Positions 7,951 to 14,421 of a DNA stretch of 64,000 nt are shown in pieces; within the stretch, counting starts at the first letter, position 1; every line of letters starts with the position of its first letter. The stretch is from assembly GCA_035489435.1 (NCBI GenBank), contig DATHKG010000094.1; one strand, 5' to 3'. Both the position numbers and the translations under genes were made by a program. The DNA comes from DATHKG01 sp035489435. GTDB taxonomy: Bacteria > Bacteroidota > Bacteroidia > Chitinophagales > Chitinophagaceae. The notes under the pieces are model-generated. The model saw only the letters and a list, made by a program, of their open reading frames with translations, did not search any database and was not told where the DNA came from.

Positions 7951-8334
7951 ATGGTTAGATTCTCTTTTGTATTTCTTATTGTTTTTGTCATTGGAACCTT
8001 ATCTGTCCTTCGTCTTGATCTGGCTACATCCGTCGTTCCGGGCTGGCATACAGTCATTTATCCTCCATGGTTTCTTGCTTCGGTATTTCAGATTTTATGG
8101 CTTGGAGTGACTTCAGCAATTTATTATTTTATTGATAGGAAAGGAAAAGTCGTGAATCGAAACCTTTTCCTGCTGCACATAATTTTGTCGTTGTTTGTAT
8201 TCGTCGACAGTGCCTATGCATTTTTTGAAAATTATTATGCGGGAAGAATCGTGAAGATTGCTCCCTATTTTCTATTTCTGCTGGGCCAGTTTGTCTTCCT
8301 CATTGGCATATTGAAGGCAAAGAAAAAATCGTAA
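7951..8334 (+). CDS. Four-helix membrane protein, unknown (cassette cargo)
   Basis: 127 residues with about four hydrophobic segments (about 4-22, 38-60, 70-90, 100-120). The last is followed by a basic tail LKAKKKS, so the C terminus is probably cytoplasmic. No family recognised. The 5' cassette boundary is lost, so upstream signals may be missing. Confidence 0.65.
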   Translation: MVRFSFVFLIVFVIGTLSVLRLDLATSVVPGWHTVIYPPWFLASVFQILWLGVTSAIYYFIDRKGKVVNRNLFLLHIILSLFVFVDSAYAFFENYYAGRIVKIAPYFLFLLGQFVFLIGILKAKKKS

Positions 8335-8400
8335 ACCTGTTCTCTAAAAGAGCAATACTGGACTCGAAACTGCAAACGTTTCGCAACTCCGTGACGCTGC

Positions 8401-8491
8401 GTACAACATGCTTGGCAAAAGCGGGCAGCCAGTGTCATGTGGAATAAAACACCACGCTATGCCCGCCTTCACCAATACTTCCACGTTGTAC
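8401..8491 (+). repeat. attC-like site 11
   Basis: R'' GTACAAC, R' GTTGTAC; standard arms (GCTTGGCAAAAGCGGGC / GCCCGCCTTCACCAATACTT). The left arm is about five bases shorter than the right, leaving a bulge. Confidence 0.85.
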
Positions 8492-8532
8492 ATAACCTGA
8501 CACAGACCCTAAGCAAATTTTAAACTCGCAAA

Positions 8533-9012
8533 ATGACCTCTAAAACACCAACGGTTAGACAAATTGCATGGATATCGCTATTGCCTCAGTTCGCTTTTGT
8601 GGGTGTATTTATCTTAATATATTACTTGATTGGAACAGGCTCTTATATCGTTTATGGCGCCTGGACGTACCTCGTGTTATCCTTCGTCTGTAGATCAATA
8701 GTTCTTAGAAGCCATAGGAAGGGGATGTCAAAGGTTAAAAAAGGGAACCTCGCTGAGGCGATACCTCATTTTCAAAGAAGTTACGATTTTTTTCAGACGC
8801 ACAATTGGCTAGACAAGTATAGATATGTGATATTAAGTTCATCAAGAATATCATACAGAGAAATGGCCCTAAATAACATAGCCTTTTGCTATAGCCAAAT
8901 AGGACAAGGAGGTTTAGCAGAAGAATATTACTTACGAACATTACAGGAATTTCCTGGTAGCGGGTTAGCAACCGCCGCTATACGAATGATAAATTCAGCA
9001 AAAAAAATGTAG
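8533..9012 (+). CDS. Membrane protein with TPR-like domain (cassette cargo)
   Basis: 159 residues. Two hydrophobic helices (about 14-34 and 38-54), then a soluble part resembling two tetratricopeptide repeats: KKGNLAEAIPHFQRSYDFF and ALNNIAFCYSQIGQGGLAEE, then YYLRTLQEFP. Probably membrane-anchored with the repeat domain in the cytoplasm. Role unknown. Its 5' end GTTGTACATAACC matches the following site's left flank GGCTACGTACAAC in complement, 11 of 13. Confidence 0.7.
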   Translation: MTSKTPTVRQIAWISLLPQFAFVGVFILIYYLIGTGSYIVYGAWTYLVLSFVCRSIVLRSHRKGMSKVKKGNLAEAIPHFQRSYDFFQTHNWLDKYRYVILSSSRISYREMALNNIAFCYSQIGQGGLAEEYYLRTLQEFPGSGLATAAIRMINSAKKM

Positions 9013-9048
9013 CAAGATAGGCTAGACAACTAAATCTTCAACGGCTAC

Positions 9049-9137
9049 GTACAACATGCTTGGCAAAAGCGGGCATCAATACCCTGGTGATTGAACACCA
9101 TGCGATGCCCGCCTTCGCCAATACTTCCAAGTTGGCT
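9049..9137 (+). repeat. attC-like site 12 (hybrid ends)
   Basis: R'' GTACAAC but R' GTTGGCT: the outer ends do not match each other. The left end matches the start of its own cassette at 8485 instead. The arms are standard. Confidence 0.85.
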
Positions 9138-9157
9138 GTAATTCAAAGAGACCGTGT

Positions 9158-9655
9158 ATGGAAAAGAAAATTGAAACAGCTATTTTTAGATGGAAAGCGT
9201 ATTATTTTATAACTGCTATGGTCGGGTTGGTTGTTTCAATCTTTTTGGTTCAACTTTTCAGGAAAACCATAATTCCATATTATGTTCCTTTGTTGGTAAT
9301 GCTTTTTGTAGGCATTTTCACTTTTTTTGTCACCAAACGGCACTACCGACAGATATTTCCCAAGTGGGGTTTCCTTTCTATCTTTACGCAAAGCACGTTT
9401 TCATGGGGTTTTATCGCGTGTTATCTTTTTGTCGCGACCAATTATTATTGGGCCGATGGTAATGTACAGACCTTCAATTTTGTCATAGAAAAAAAATCTT
9501 CACTACCGGGGTCGAGAGGGCGTCGAACTCAGAGACAACCTGTAGTGACCATTCAGTATTTCGGTTTTGCGAAGGAGTTGGTCTTCAGGCATTCGGATAC
9601 AAAGAATGTAGCCTCAGCTGACAGCGTAAAAGTTTCTATAAAAGAAGGATTGTGA
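9158..9655 (+). CDS. Membrane protein, three helices, paralogue of the 13478 gene (cassette cargo)
   Basis: 165 residues. Hydrophobic segments at about 17-33, 41-57 and 78-96. The third ends in ATNYYWADGN, followed by a short soluble tail with SRGRRTQRQPVVTIQYFG and KELVFR. The cassette protein at 13478 has the same layout with SATNYYFRENK, then NRTRRKS, VVVNFG and KEIPF, so the two look distantly related. Function unknown. Its 5' end GTTGGCTGTAATTC pairs with the next site's left flank (12 of 14). Confidence 0.65.
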   Translation: MEKKIETAIFRWKAYYFITAMVGLVVSIFLVQLFRKTIIPYYVPLLVMLFVGIFTFFVTKRHYRQIFPKWGFLSIFTQSTFSWGFIACYLFVATNYYWADGNVQTFNFVIEKKSSLPGSRGRRTQRQPVVTIQYFGFAKELVFRHSDTKNVASADSVKVSIKEGL

Positions 9656-9718
9656 GGTTTTGACAAAATCATAGAATATAAGATCATATAAAAACCAGAT
9701 CGCGTAAAACAGAACTAC

Positions 9719-9746
9719 AACCAACATGGTATCCTACCGTGTTATA
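9719..9746 (+). repeat. attC-like site 13 (minimal hairpin)
   Basis: A very short site: AACATGGTA, three loop bases, TACCGTGTT. R'' is AACCAAC and R' GTTATAG. The right end is placed here because GTTATAGGCTATGTT at 9740 pairs with the left flank of the following site at about 10418-10432 (14 of 15). About 175 bases of AT-rich DNA without a supported gene follow before the next start. Confidence 0.6.
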
Positions 9747-9923
9747 GGCTATGTTAAACGACAGCAAAACACGATAACATTCAGTGGAAAAATGAACGAA
9801 GAAATTAAATAAAGCAATTGACAAAGAAATTTATGACCTGCTCACTAAGAAAATTGACAGGATGAATTAGCAGAATGGAAAATTTTTAAGACGTAAATTT
9901 GAAATATAAACTAAATAATAATT

Positions 9924-10382
9924 ATGAAAAAAATAAAATTCAATGTAAGCATTAATGCACCGGCAAAAAAGGTATATGATGTAATGCTGGGAATTAATAA
10001 TAAATCAACTTATGAGCAATGGACTGCTTTGTTCAATCCAACGTCCACCTATGAGGGGAGTTGGAATAAAGGTAGCAAAATGCTATTCATAGGAATTAAT
10101 GAGAAGGGAGAAAAAGGTGGAATGGTTTCAGAAATAGCTGACAATATTCCCAACCGTTTTATTTCAATTCGTCATTACGGACTGTTACAAGCTAATGTAG
10201 AAATCACTGATGGACCAGAAGTGGAAAAGTGGGCAAACGGATTTGAAAATTATACGTTTGAAGAAAATAACGAAATTACTATGGTTACAGTTGACTTAGA
10301 TACTACAGAAGATTTTGTAGATTATATGAACCAGACCTACCCAAAGGCACTCGACAAGTTAAAAGAAATATGTGAAAAATGA
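9924..10382 (+). CDS. SRPBCC (START/Bet v1-like) domain protein (cassette cargo)
   Basis: 152 residues covering one SRPBCC domain: the first strand KIKFNVSINAPAKKVYDVML, then WTALFNPTSTYEGSWNKGSK and a C-terminal helix YPKALDKLKEICEK. The family (AHSA1-like) binds hydrophobic ligands in a deep cavity; many members are uncharacterised. Intracellular. It is more AT-rich than its neighbours and is preceded by an unusually long leader. A different SRPBCC protein lies at 49998. Confidence 0.8.
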   Translation: MKKIKFNVSINAPAKKVYDVMLGINNKSTYEQWTALFNPTSTYEGSWNKGSKMLFIGINEKGEKGGMVSEIADNIPNRFISIRHYGLLQANVEITDGPEVEKWANGFENYTFEENNEITMVTVDLDTTEDFVDYMNQTYPKALDKLKEICEK

Positions 10383-10425
10383 AATCCTTCGAAAGTTGAA
10401 CAATGACAAAGGAAAGAAACACAGC

Positions 10426-10460
10426 CTATAACATCGGTTTGGCAATATGGCGGCTGAAGG
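10426..10460 (+). repeat. attC-like site 14, left arm only
   Basis: CTATAACATCGGTTTGGCAA and TATGGCGGCTGAAGG match the left arm of the variant family (sites 1 and 18). No right arm or GTT end follows; the sequence runs into a damaged gene. A deletion probably removed the junction. Confidence 0.6.
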
Positions 10461-10985
10461 CCAATACTGGGAGTATCTTGTTTCGGGACAAACTCTAAAG
10501 CAGTATTTGCAAGTACCAAAAAGCGGTGACGTTACGCCGTTTGCTTGGTTTCGTAACAGCGAAATCGAAAAGGTGTCACTACAAAAATTCCGAATGCAAC
10601 AGGAGTCCTCATTAATAGATAATAGACTCGAGTTGTATATCTGTGCAGCTTGCGGTGGTATCGGTTGTGGAGCGATTACTGCAAAGATTTGAGATCTTGG
10701 TGATAGAATAATTTGGAGCGACTTTGCACAAACAAGTCGTGCGGAAGAGACCGGGAGATCTTCGATGTAGAACCCATTCTCACTTACAGCCAAATGATTG
10801 AAGTCGCCCGCGCTGATACAACTAAGTCTAGATTGAGAAAAGCGCAAGAAACATACACAGTGGAAACTAAAACTCAGTTCTTCCAAATGATTGGACCTCT
10901 TGGCGTCAACATGATACCTTATGGAATCGAAGCAGAATTGCTGAGGGACGGTGCGCGAACTATAGGTACATTTCAACCAAATTAA
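10447..10985 (+). pseudogene. Broken small gene with Cys-rich motif (damaged cassette cargo)
   Basis: One frame gives an 81-codon product with a central LELYICAACGGIGCGAITAK motif. Past its TGA stop the same frame continues DLGDRIIWSDFAQTS, and a shifted frame continues EIFDVEPILTYSQMIE. Together they look like one protein of a small Bacteroidota family with a CxxCGxxGCGAI motif, here broken by a stop and at least one frameshift. The start is also lost in the truncated site. The tail to 10985 may be out of frame. Confidence 0.55.
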
Positions 10986-10987
10986 AC

Positions 10988-11088
10988 TACCGCTAACATA
11001 GATGTTTGGCAAAAGCGGGCTGCCGGCATCATTCGGATGACATCCTTAAACTATGCCCGCCTTCGCCAATACTTTCCCGTTAGCGGTA
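10988..11088 (+). repeat. attC-like site 15
   Basis: The outer ends TACCGCTAAC and GTTAGCGGTA are perfect complements. Arms GTTTGGCAAAAGCGGGC / GCCCGCCTTCGCCAATACTT. The central loop carries a secondary repeat (GCATCATTCGGATGACATCC). Confidence 0.85.
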
Positions 11089-11134
11089 ATTGTAAAAACG
11101 ACACACGAATTTGGATTGACATAAACTTAGAAAT

Positions 11135-11701
11135 ATGAGAAAAGTAATTGCAGCAATCAATATGACACTTGACGGGTTTTGCGACCATACAGCAGGTATT
11201 CCAGATGAAGAAATACATCAACATTATACGGAACTATTAAATGAGGGAGATGCAATTCTATACGGTAGAATAACATATCAACTTATGGAATATTGGCAAC
11301 CTCTGGTGAAAAATCCTTCAGGTGAAAAAACAATGGACGACTTTGCAATGGCGATAGATAAAATTCCAAAAATAGTTTTTTCCCAAACGTTGAAAAATGT
11401 AGAATGGGAAAGTGCAAAGTTAGCAAACCGGGCCATTGAAGAAGAAGTTTTAGAACTCAAGCAACAACCAGGCAGAGACATTTTAGTTGGCAGTCGGAGT
11501 ATAATTATACAGCTAATGCAACTTAAGTTGATTGATGAATACCAACTTTGTGTTCACCCTGTTGTTGCAGGAAGCGGTTTGCCACTATTTGAAAATATAA
11601 ACGACAGAACTATTCTCAAACTCATAAAGACTAAAACCTTTAGTGGGGGTGCAGTAACGCTTTACTATGAGCCGACAAACGGAAAAACGACGAACCGCTA
11701 A
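11135..11701 (+). CDS. Dihydrofolate reductase-family (RibD C-terminal type) protein
   Basis: 188 residues spanning one RibD_C/DHFR-like fold: MRKVIAAINMTLDGFCDH at the start, DAILYGRITYQLMEYW, IPKIVFSQTLKNVEWES, then GRDILVGSRSIIIQLMQLKL and the C-terminal HPVVAGSGLPLFE. Family members are NADPH-dependent reductases of folate, pterin or pyrimidine substrates; the substrate here is unknown. Single-gene cassette. Its stop codon lies inside the left end of the next site. Confidence 0.85.
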   Translation: MRKVIAAINMTLDGFCDHTAGIPDEEIHQHYTELLNEGDAILYGRITYQLMEYWQPLVKNPSGEKTMDDFAMAIDKIPKIVFSQTLKNVEWESAKLANRAIEEEVLELKQQPGRDILVGSRSIIIQLMQLKLIDEYQLCVHPVVAGSGLPLFENINDRTILKLIKTKTFSGGAVTLYYEPTNGKTTNR

Positions 11702-11747
11702 CTAGTGTTAAAAAGCCCTGCCTTCGGCAATACCCTGGCCGTTGTAG
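11696..11747 (+). repeat. attC-like site 16 (short, overlaps a stop codon)
   Basis: R'' CGCTAAC contains the TAA stop of the preceding gene; R' is GTTGTAG. Only 52 bp. The right arm GCCCTGCCTTCGGCAATACCC is present and the left arm almost absent. The ends are hybrid: the left matches its own cassette start (GTTAGCGGT). Confidence 0.75.
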
Positions 11748-11771
11748 GCAACTTAAGGTAACAAGCAACCA

Positions 11772-12236
11772 ATGTCAGAGGAAATACAAAACCCGGTAAA
11801 AATTTTATTCAGTTTTTATAGTAATGTGTTGGACGAGTGGACAAAGGAAACTATGTGGGCTGAAGTGATTGATAATGATAAAGGAATATATAAAATTGAT
11901 AGCATTCCATTTTATGCTTCCGTAGCGTCGGACGATATCATTTTTGCCGAATACGACGAGAATGAGCAAATGCTGGTTTATACTGACACAATTGAATATT
12001 CTGGTAATTCGACAATCCAGGTCGTATTGATGAACGCGGCTACGGATATAAACACGATTCGAGATGGATTTTCTGAGCTGGGCTGTATGTCTGAAAAGCT
12101 GAATGATCGATACTTTGCTATGGAGGTCCCTTCGAAACTAGATTATCAACCAGTTAAGCAACGATTGATAGAGCTGCAGGAAAGTGAGGTGCTTGACTAT
12201 GCAGAATCCTGCTTATCGAGCAATCATCACTACTAG
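11772..12236 (+). CDS. DUF4265 domain protein (cassette cargo)
   Basis: 154 residues. The N-terminal KETMWAEVIDNDKGIYKIDS, then IPFYASVASDDIIFAEYDEN, is the DUF4265 pattern, followed by STIQVVLMN and a C-terminal half with FAMEVPSKLDYQPVKQRLIE. DUF4265 proteins are small cytoplasmic proteins of unknown function, frequent near toxin-immunity and cassette-type loci. Its 5' boundary GTTGTAGGCAACT pairs with the next site's left flank AGCTGCCTACAAC, 12 of 13. Confidence 0.8.
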   Translation: MSEEIQNPVKILFSFYSNVLDEWTKETMWAEVIDNDKGIYKIDSIPFYASVASDDIIFAEYDENEQMLVYTDTIEYSGNSTIQVVLMNAATDINTIRDGFSELGCMSEKLNDRYFAMEVPSKLDYQPVKQRLIELQESEVLDYAESCLSSNHHY

Positions 12237-12245
12237 AATAGCTGC

Positions 12246-12340
12246 CTACAACATAGATGCCTGGCAAAAGCGGGCGGCCTGTTACCTGTCGAATAAAATA
12301 TCAAGCTATGGCCGCCTTCGCCAATACTTTTCCGTTGGCC
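12246..12340 (+). repeat. attC-like site 17 (hybrid ends)
   Basis: R'' CTACAAC, R' GTTGGCC. The left end pairs with its own cassette start at 11741 and not with the adjacent right end. Arms GCCTGGCAAAAGCGGGC / GGCCGCCTTCGCCAATACTT. Confidence 0.85.
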
Positions 12341-12393
12341 GCTATTATGAAAGACCACATCAACAAAATAATATAATATCCGAAATATAACAA

Positions 12394-12645
12394 ATGAAAC
12401 AAAAAAAACTAACAGAATTAACAGACCAGGAATTGTTACAAGAAGCAAAAAAAATGAAATCAACTCCCATAACTAATGCTGTATTAATTGGATTTCTGAT
12501 AGGAATTGTATTTTACAGCATTATGAAAAACAGTTTAGGATTTTTTACACTAGTCCCTTTGTTTTTTGCTTATAAATTGATTAATAATTCAAAATATGAT
12601 AGTAAAGAATTAGAAAATCTTTTAAAAGAGCGAAATTTGAAATAA
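12394..12645 (+). CDS. Small two-helix membrane protein (cassette cargo)
   Basis: 83 residues: a charged N-terminal helix (KLTELTDQELLQEAKKMK), two hydrophobic segments (about 26-44 and 46-62) and a basic C-terminal helix ENLLKERNLK. Resembles short uncharacterised membrane proteins common in Flavobacteria-type genomes. Closely followed by a second, truncated gene in the same cassette. Confidence 0.65.
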   Translation: MKQKKLTELTDQELLQEAKKMKSTPITNAVLIGFLIGIVFYSIMKNSLGFFTLVPLFFAYKLINNSKYDSKELENLLKERNLK

Positions 12646-12648
12646 ACG

Positions 12649-12801
12649 ATGGCAGAAAATTGTAAAAACTGTAACGCAGAAGTAACTGACTTTTTTCTTG
12701 ACAGCAATTACAATATGATCAATATTAGATTTGATAATTCAAAAATAGAAAATAACATAAGCCAACCTCTTGGCAATATGGCGGCTGAAGACCTACTATG
12801 A
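12649..12801 (+). pseudogene. 5' fragment of a zinc-ribbon gene, truncated by site 18
   Basis: ATG three bases after the previous stop; 50 codons. It starts MAENCKNCNAEVTDFF, the usual opening of a CxxC zinc ribbon such as DUF3667 proteins, but the second CxxC is missing. The last codons are translated from the left arm of the recombination-like site. Probably the remains of the second gene of a two-gene cassette. Confidence 0.5.
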
Positions 12802-12889
12802 AACATTTGTGCTTAAACAAATATTTGGAATTCTAATGAACATATTGCCATAAATTCGCCACATCTCCAAGCCGAAAGCCGTTCACCTA
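12759..12889 (+). repeat. attC-like site 18 (variant arms)
   Basis: Left arm AGCCAACCTCTTGGCAATAT then GGCGGCTGAAG; right arm CGCCACATCTCCAAGCC, end CCGTTCACC. Same arm family as sites 1 and 14. R'' GCCAAC matches its own cassette start GTTGGC at 12334. Confidence 0.65.
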
Positions 12890-12903
12890 ATTAGCCTCCT
12901 AAC

Positions 12904-13347
12904 TTGGGATATATTATAAAGGTATTTGTCGCAAAACATAGTCAACTTGAGACTTTATCAGCTCAATATCCCGCTGCTCAAGTCGTTTCATTGAGCCAGG
13001 AACTGGGCTTGGTACCGATGACCGAAGCATTATTTGATGAAATAAATTTGTGTGGGTTGACTGAGGATCTTCCAGGTTTTGTGCTAATGACAGTCGGTGC
13101 CGAGATGCAGATTTTAAAATTGTTTCCAGTAGGAGAAATAGCATATGTTGAGGCGGATTATTTTGGTGGGAACGGTTCGCAGTCCGCTGTAGTTTGGGCG
13201 AATGGGCGAAGGTCCGAAATATATATGGACAAGCATAACGCTATAAACTTTGCTCTTAAGAGTCTAGGAATTTCGAAGAAAAGTCATGGCGATGAGTTTG
13301 AGGCTCTCAATCTCGGAAGACATAGAGACACGCATGACTGGAGGTAA
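12904..13347 (+). CDS. Conserved hypothetical protein (cassette cargo)
   Basis: 147 residues starting at TTG; no ATG exists before the conserved-looking beginning. The start IIKVFVAKHSQLETLSAQYP and the central AYVEADYFGGNGSQSAVVWA resemble a small soluble family I have seen annotated only as hypothetical, sometimes beside toxin-immunity genes. No catalytic motif visible. The TTG start could mean the original start was replaced at the cassette junction. Confidence 0.6.
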   Translation: MGYIIKVFVAKHSQLETLSAQYPAAQVVSLSQELGLVPMTEALFDEINLCGLTEDLPGFVLMTVGAEMQILKLFPVGEIAYVEADYFGGNGSQSAVVWANGRRSEIYMDKHNAINFALKSLGISKKSHGDEFEALNLGRHRDTHDWR

Positions 13348-13369
13348 CCCTACACTAAGGCCGGGGAAC

Positions 13370-13460
13370 GTACAACATGGTATCAAAAGCGGTTGGCCGG
13401 TATGCTTTGAAATAAATTATCAAACTTTACCCGCTTTCGTCAATACTTTTCCATAAGGCG
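13370..13460 (+). repeat. attC-like site 19 (right end decayed)
   Basis: R'' GTACAAC is intact. The right end reads CCATAAGGCG where GTTAGGC would be expected, so the recombination point is mutated. The arms are diverged (GGTATCAAAAGCGGTTGGCC / TTACCCGCTTTCGTCAATAC). Confidence 0.7.
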
Positions 13461-13477
13461 TCATAAATGCAACATCC

Positions 13478-14041
13478 TTGGGAAGAAAAAGCAGAAATAA
13501 GAAATTTACGCGGGAAAAACGTATTAATCGACCAAAAGTGAGCGAGAAATGGCAAATCATTTGTTTGTCGATTATCCTCGTAGCTGGTACACTTTTGATT
13601 TGGAGTTTTCTCCTCGTTGATCTCACATTTGTGAAGGCTTCAATTGTTATAGTTCCGTCACTAGTTTTTGGGTTATTGATAGCTATTTGTATTTCGCGAT
13701 TCTGGAGCAGACAACGAGTGGGTGGTGGAGTTCTGATATCTTTTGGTATTCTAGCGGGGGGAGCAGTCATGTCCTTTTTTCTCTCTGCAACAAACTATTA
13801 CTTCCGAGAAAATAAAATCATTCTGAAGCAACTGGACATCCAATCCACGGGCAACCGAACCCGACGCAAAAGTGCATGTAAAACACCGTATGTCGTTGTA
13901 AACTTCGGAGAGCTGAGTAAAGAAATTCCATTTCCATGTCGCTTCGAAAAATCAATATCGTTGTATACCAAACTTGATGTGAGCCTTTCAAAAGGTTTTT
14001 TTGGTTACTACGTGATAGAGGAAAAGGTGTTAGTAAAATAA
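13478..14041 (+). CDS. Membrane protein, paralogue of the 9158 gene (cassette cargo)
   Basis: 187 residues from a TTG; the true start is uncertain and a GTG about 60 bases later is possible. A basic N terminus (RKSRNKKFTREKRINRP) is followed by three hydrophobic segments (about 25-45, 50-68, 80-102) and a soluble tail with NRTRRKS, VVVNFG and FGYYVIEEK. The layout parallels the 9158 protein. It is the last gene of the array. Confidence 0.6.
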   Translation: MGRKSRNKKFTREKRINRPKVSEKWQIICLSIILVAGTLLIWSFLLVDLTFVKASIVIVPSLVFGLLIAICISRFWSRQRVGGGVLISFGILAGGAVMSFFLSATNYYFRENKIILKQLDIQSTGNRTRRKSACKTPYVVVNFGELSKEIPFPCRFEKSISLYTKLDVSLSKGFFGYYVIEEKVLVK

Positions 14042-14051
14042 CCGAATAGCG

Positions 14052-14143
14052 GCGCCAGACATAGCAAAGCGGGCGGTGCACCATGGCAAATAGAAAATGC
14101 AAGCTATACCCGCCTTCACCTTCAACAATACTTTCACTCAAAA
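14052..14143 (+). repeat. attC-like site 20 (degenerate, end of array)
   Basis: GGCGCCAGACATAGCAAAGC then GGGCGG on the left and ATACCCGCCTTCACC on the right are recognisable, but the AAC and GTT cores are lost. This is the right limit of the array. Confidence 0.55.
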
Positions 14144-14241
14144 AGTATTCAGCGGGCGTCGGGAATTGAGCAACCAGATCCTGCTGAAGAACGGCTGCTG
14201 TTTTTCAAAAGCCATACTATTGTGTCCGATAAATCTATTCC

Positions 14242-14421
14242 CTACGACATCGAGGTCGATTCAACGAAATCAATCACTGCCGGTTGTCCTTCATGTATTC
14301 CTTTTCCCCCGAGATCAGTATTCAGAGCCGGCGGCATTAATTCAATGACTTCAATGTTCCTCGCTTTCAACATATGTCTCAGAGACAAGGTAAAGGAACC
14401 CTTTTCAATATTGATTCTCAT
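14242..14421 (-). pseudogene. Short-chain dehydrogenase remnant (C-terminal part)
   Basis: A 59-codon minus-strand frame reads FTLSLRHMLKARNIEVIELM followed by PPALNTDLGGKGIHEGQ, the substrate-side C-terminal part of a DltE-type short-chain dehydrogenase. The Rossmann fold and the Tyr-x3-Lys centre are missing, and a stop lies upstream in frame. A deletion product at the border of the cassette array. Confidence 0.65.

Larger units (their letters stand above)
1..14150 (+). other. Integron-like gene-cassette array
   Basis: Small plus-strand genes alternate with palindromic sites that share ..YAACAT at the left, ACGTTR.. at the right and usually arms TTGGCAAAAGCGGGC / GCCCGCCTTCGCCAA. Each site lies just after a stop codon and just before the next start, so the unit is gene plus site. 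Where left and right outer ends of one site differ, the left end pairs with the 5' end of its own cassette. This is the geometry of integron cassettes and attC sites. No integrase gene lies in the window; the polarity puts one to the left, if it exists. Cassettes are about 0.45-1.1 kb. Assignment to the integron class is inference. The gene-site periodicity and the complementarity are read directly. Confidence 0.8.

Noticed and set aside
1389..13460. CRISPR array
   Set aside because: The repeats are palindromic, about 90 bp and separated by whole genes of varied length; no short uniform spacers and no cas genes.
1389..13460. REP/MITE-type repeats inserted after genes
   Set aside because: A transposed repeat would have fixed ends. 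Here the outer ends vary and pair with the 5' end of the same cassette, and every copy has the same orientation and gene spacing.
1389..13460. The palindromes as ordinary transcription terminators
   Set aside because: No T-run follows the stems, and the loops of about 30-40 bases are too long. A secondary effect on transcription is still possible.
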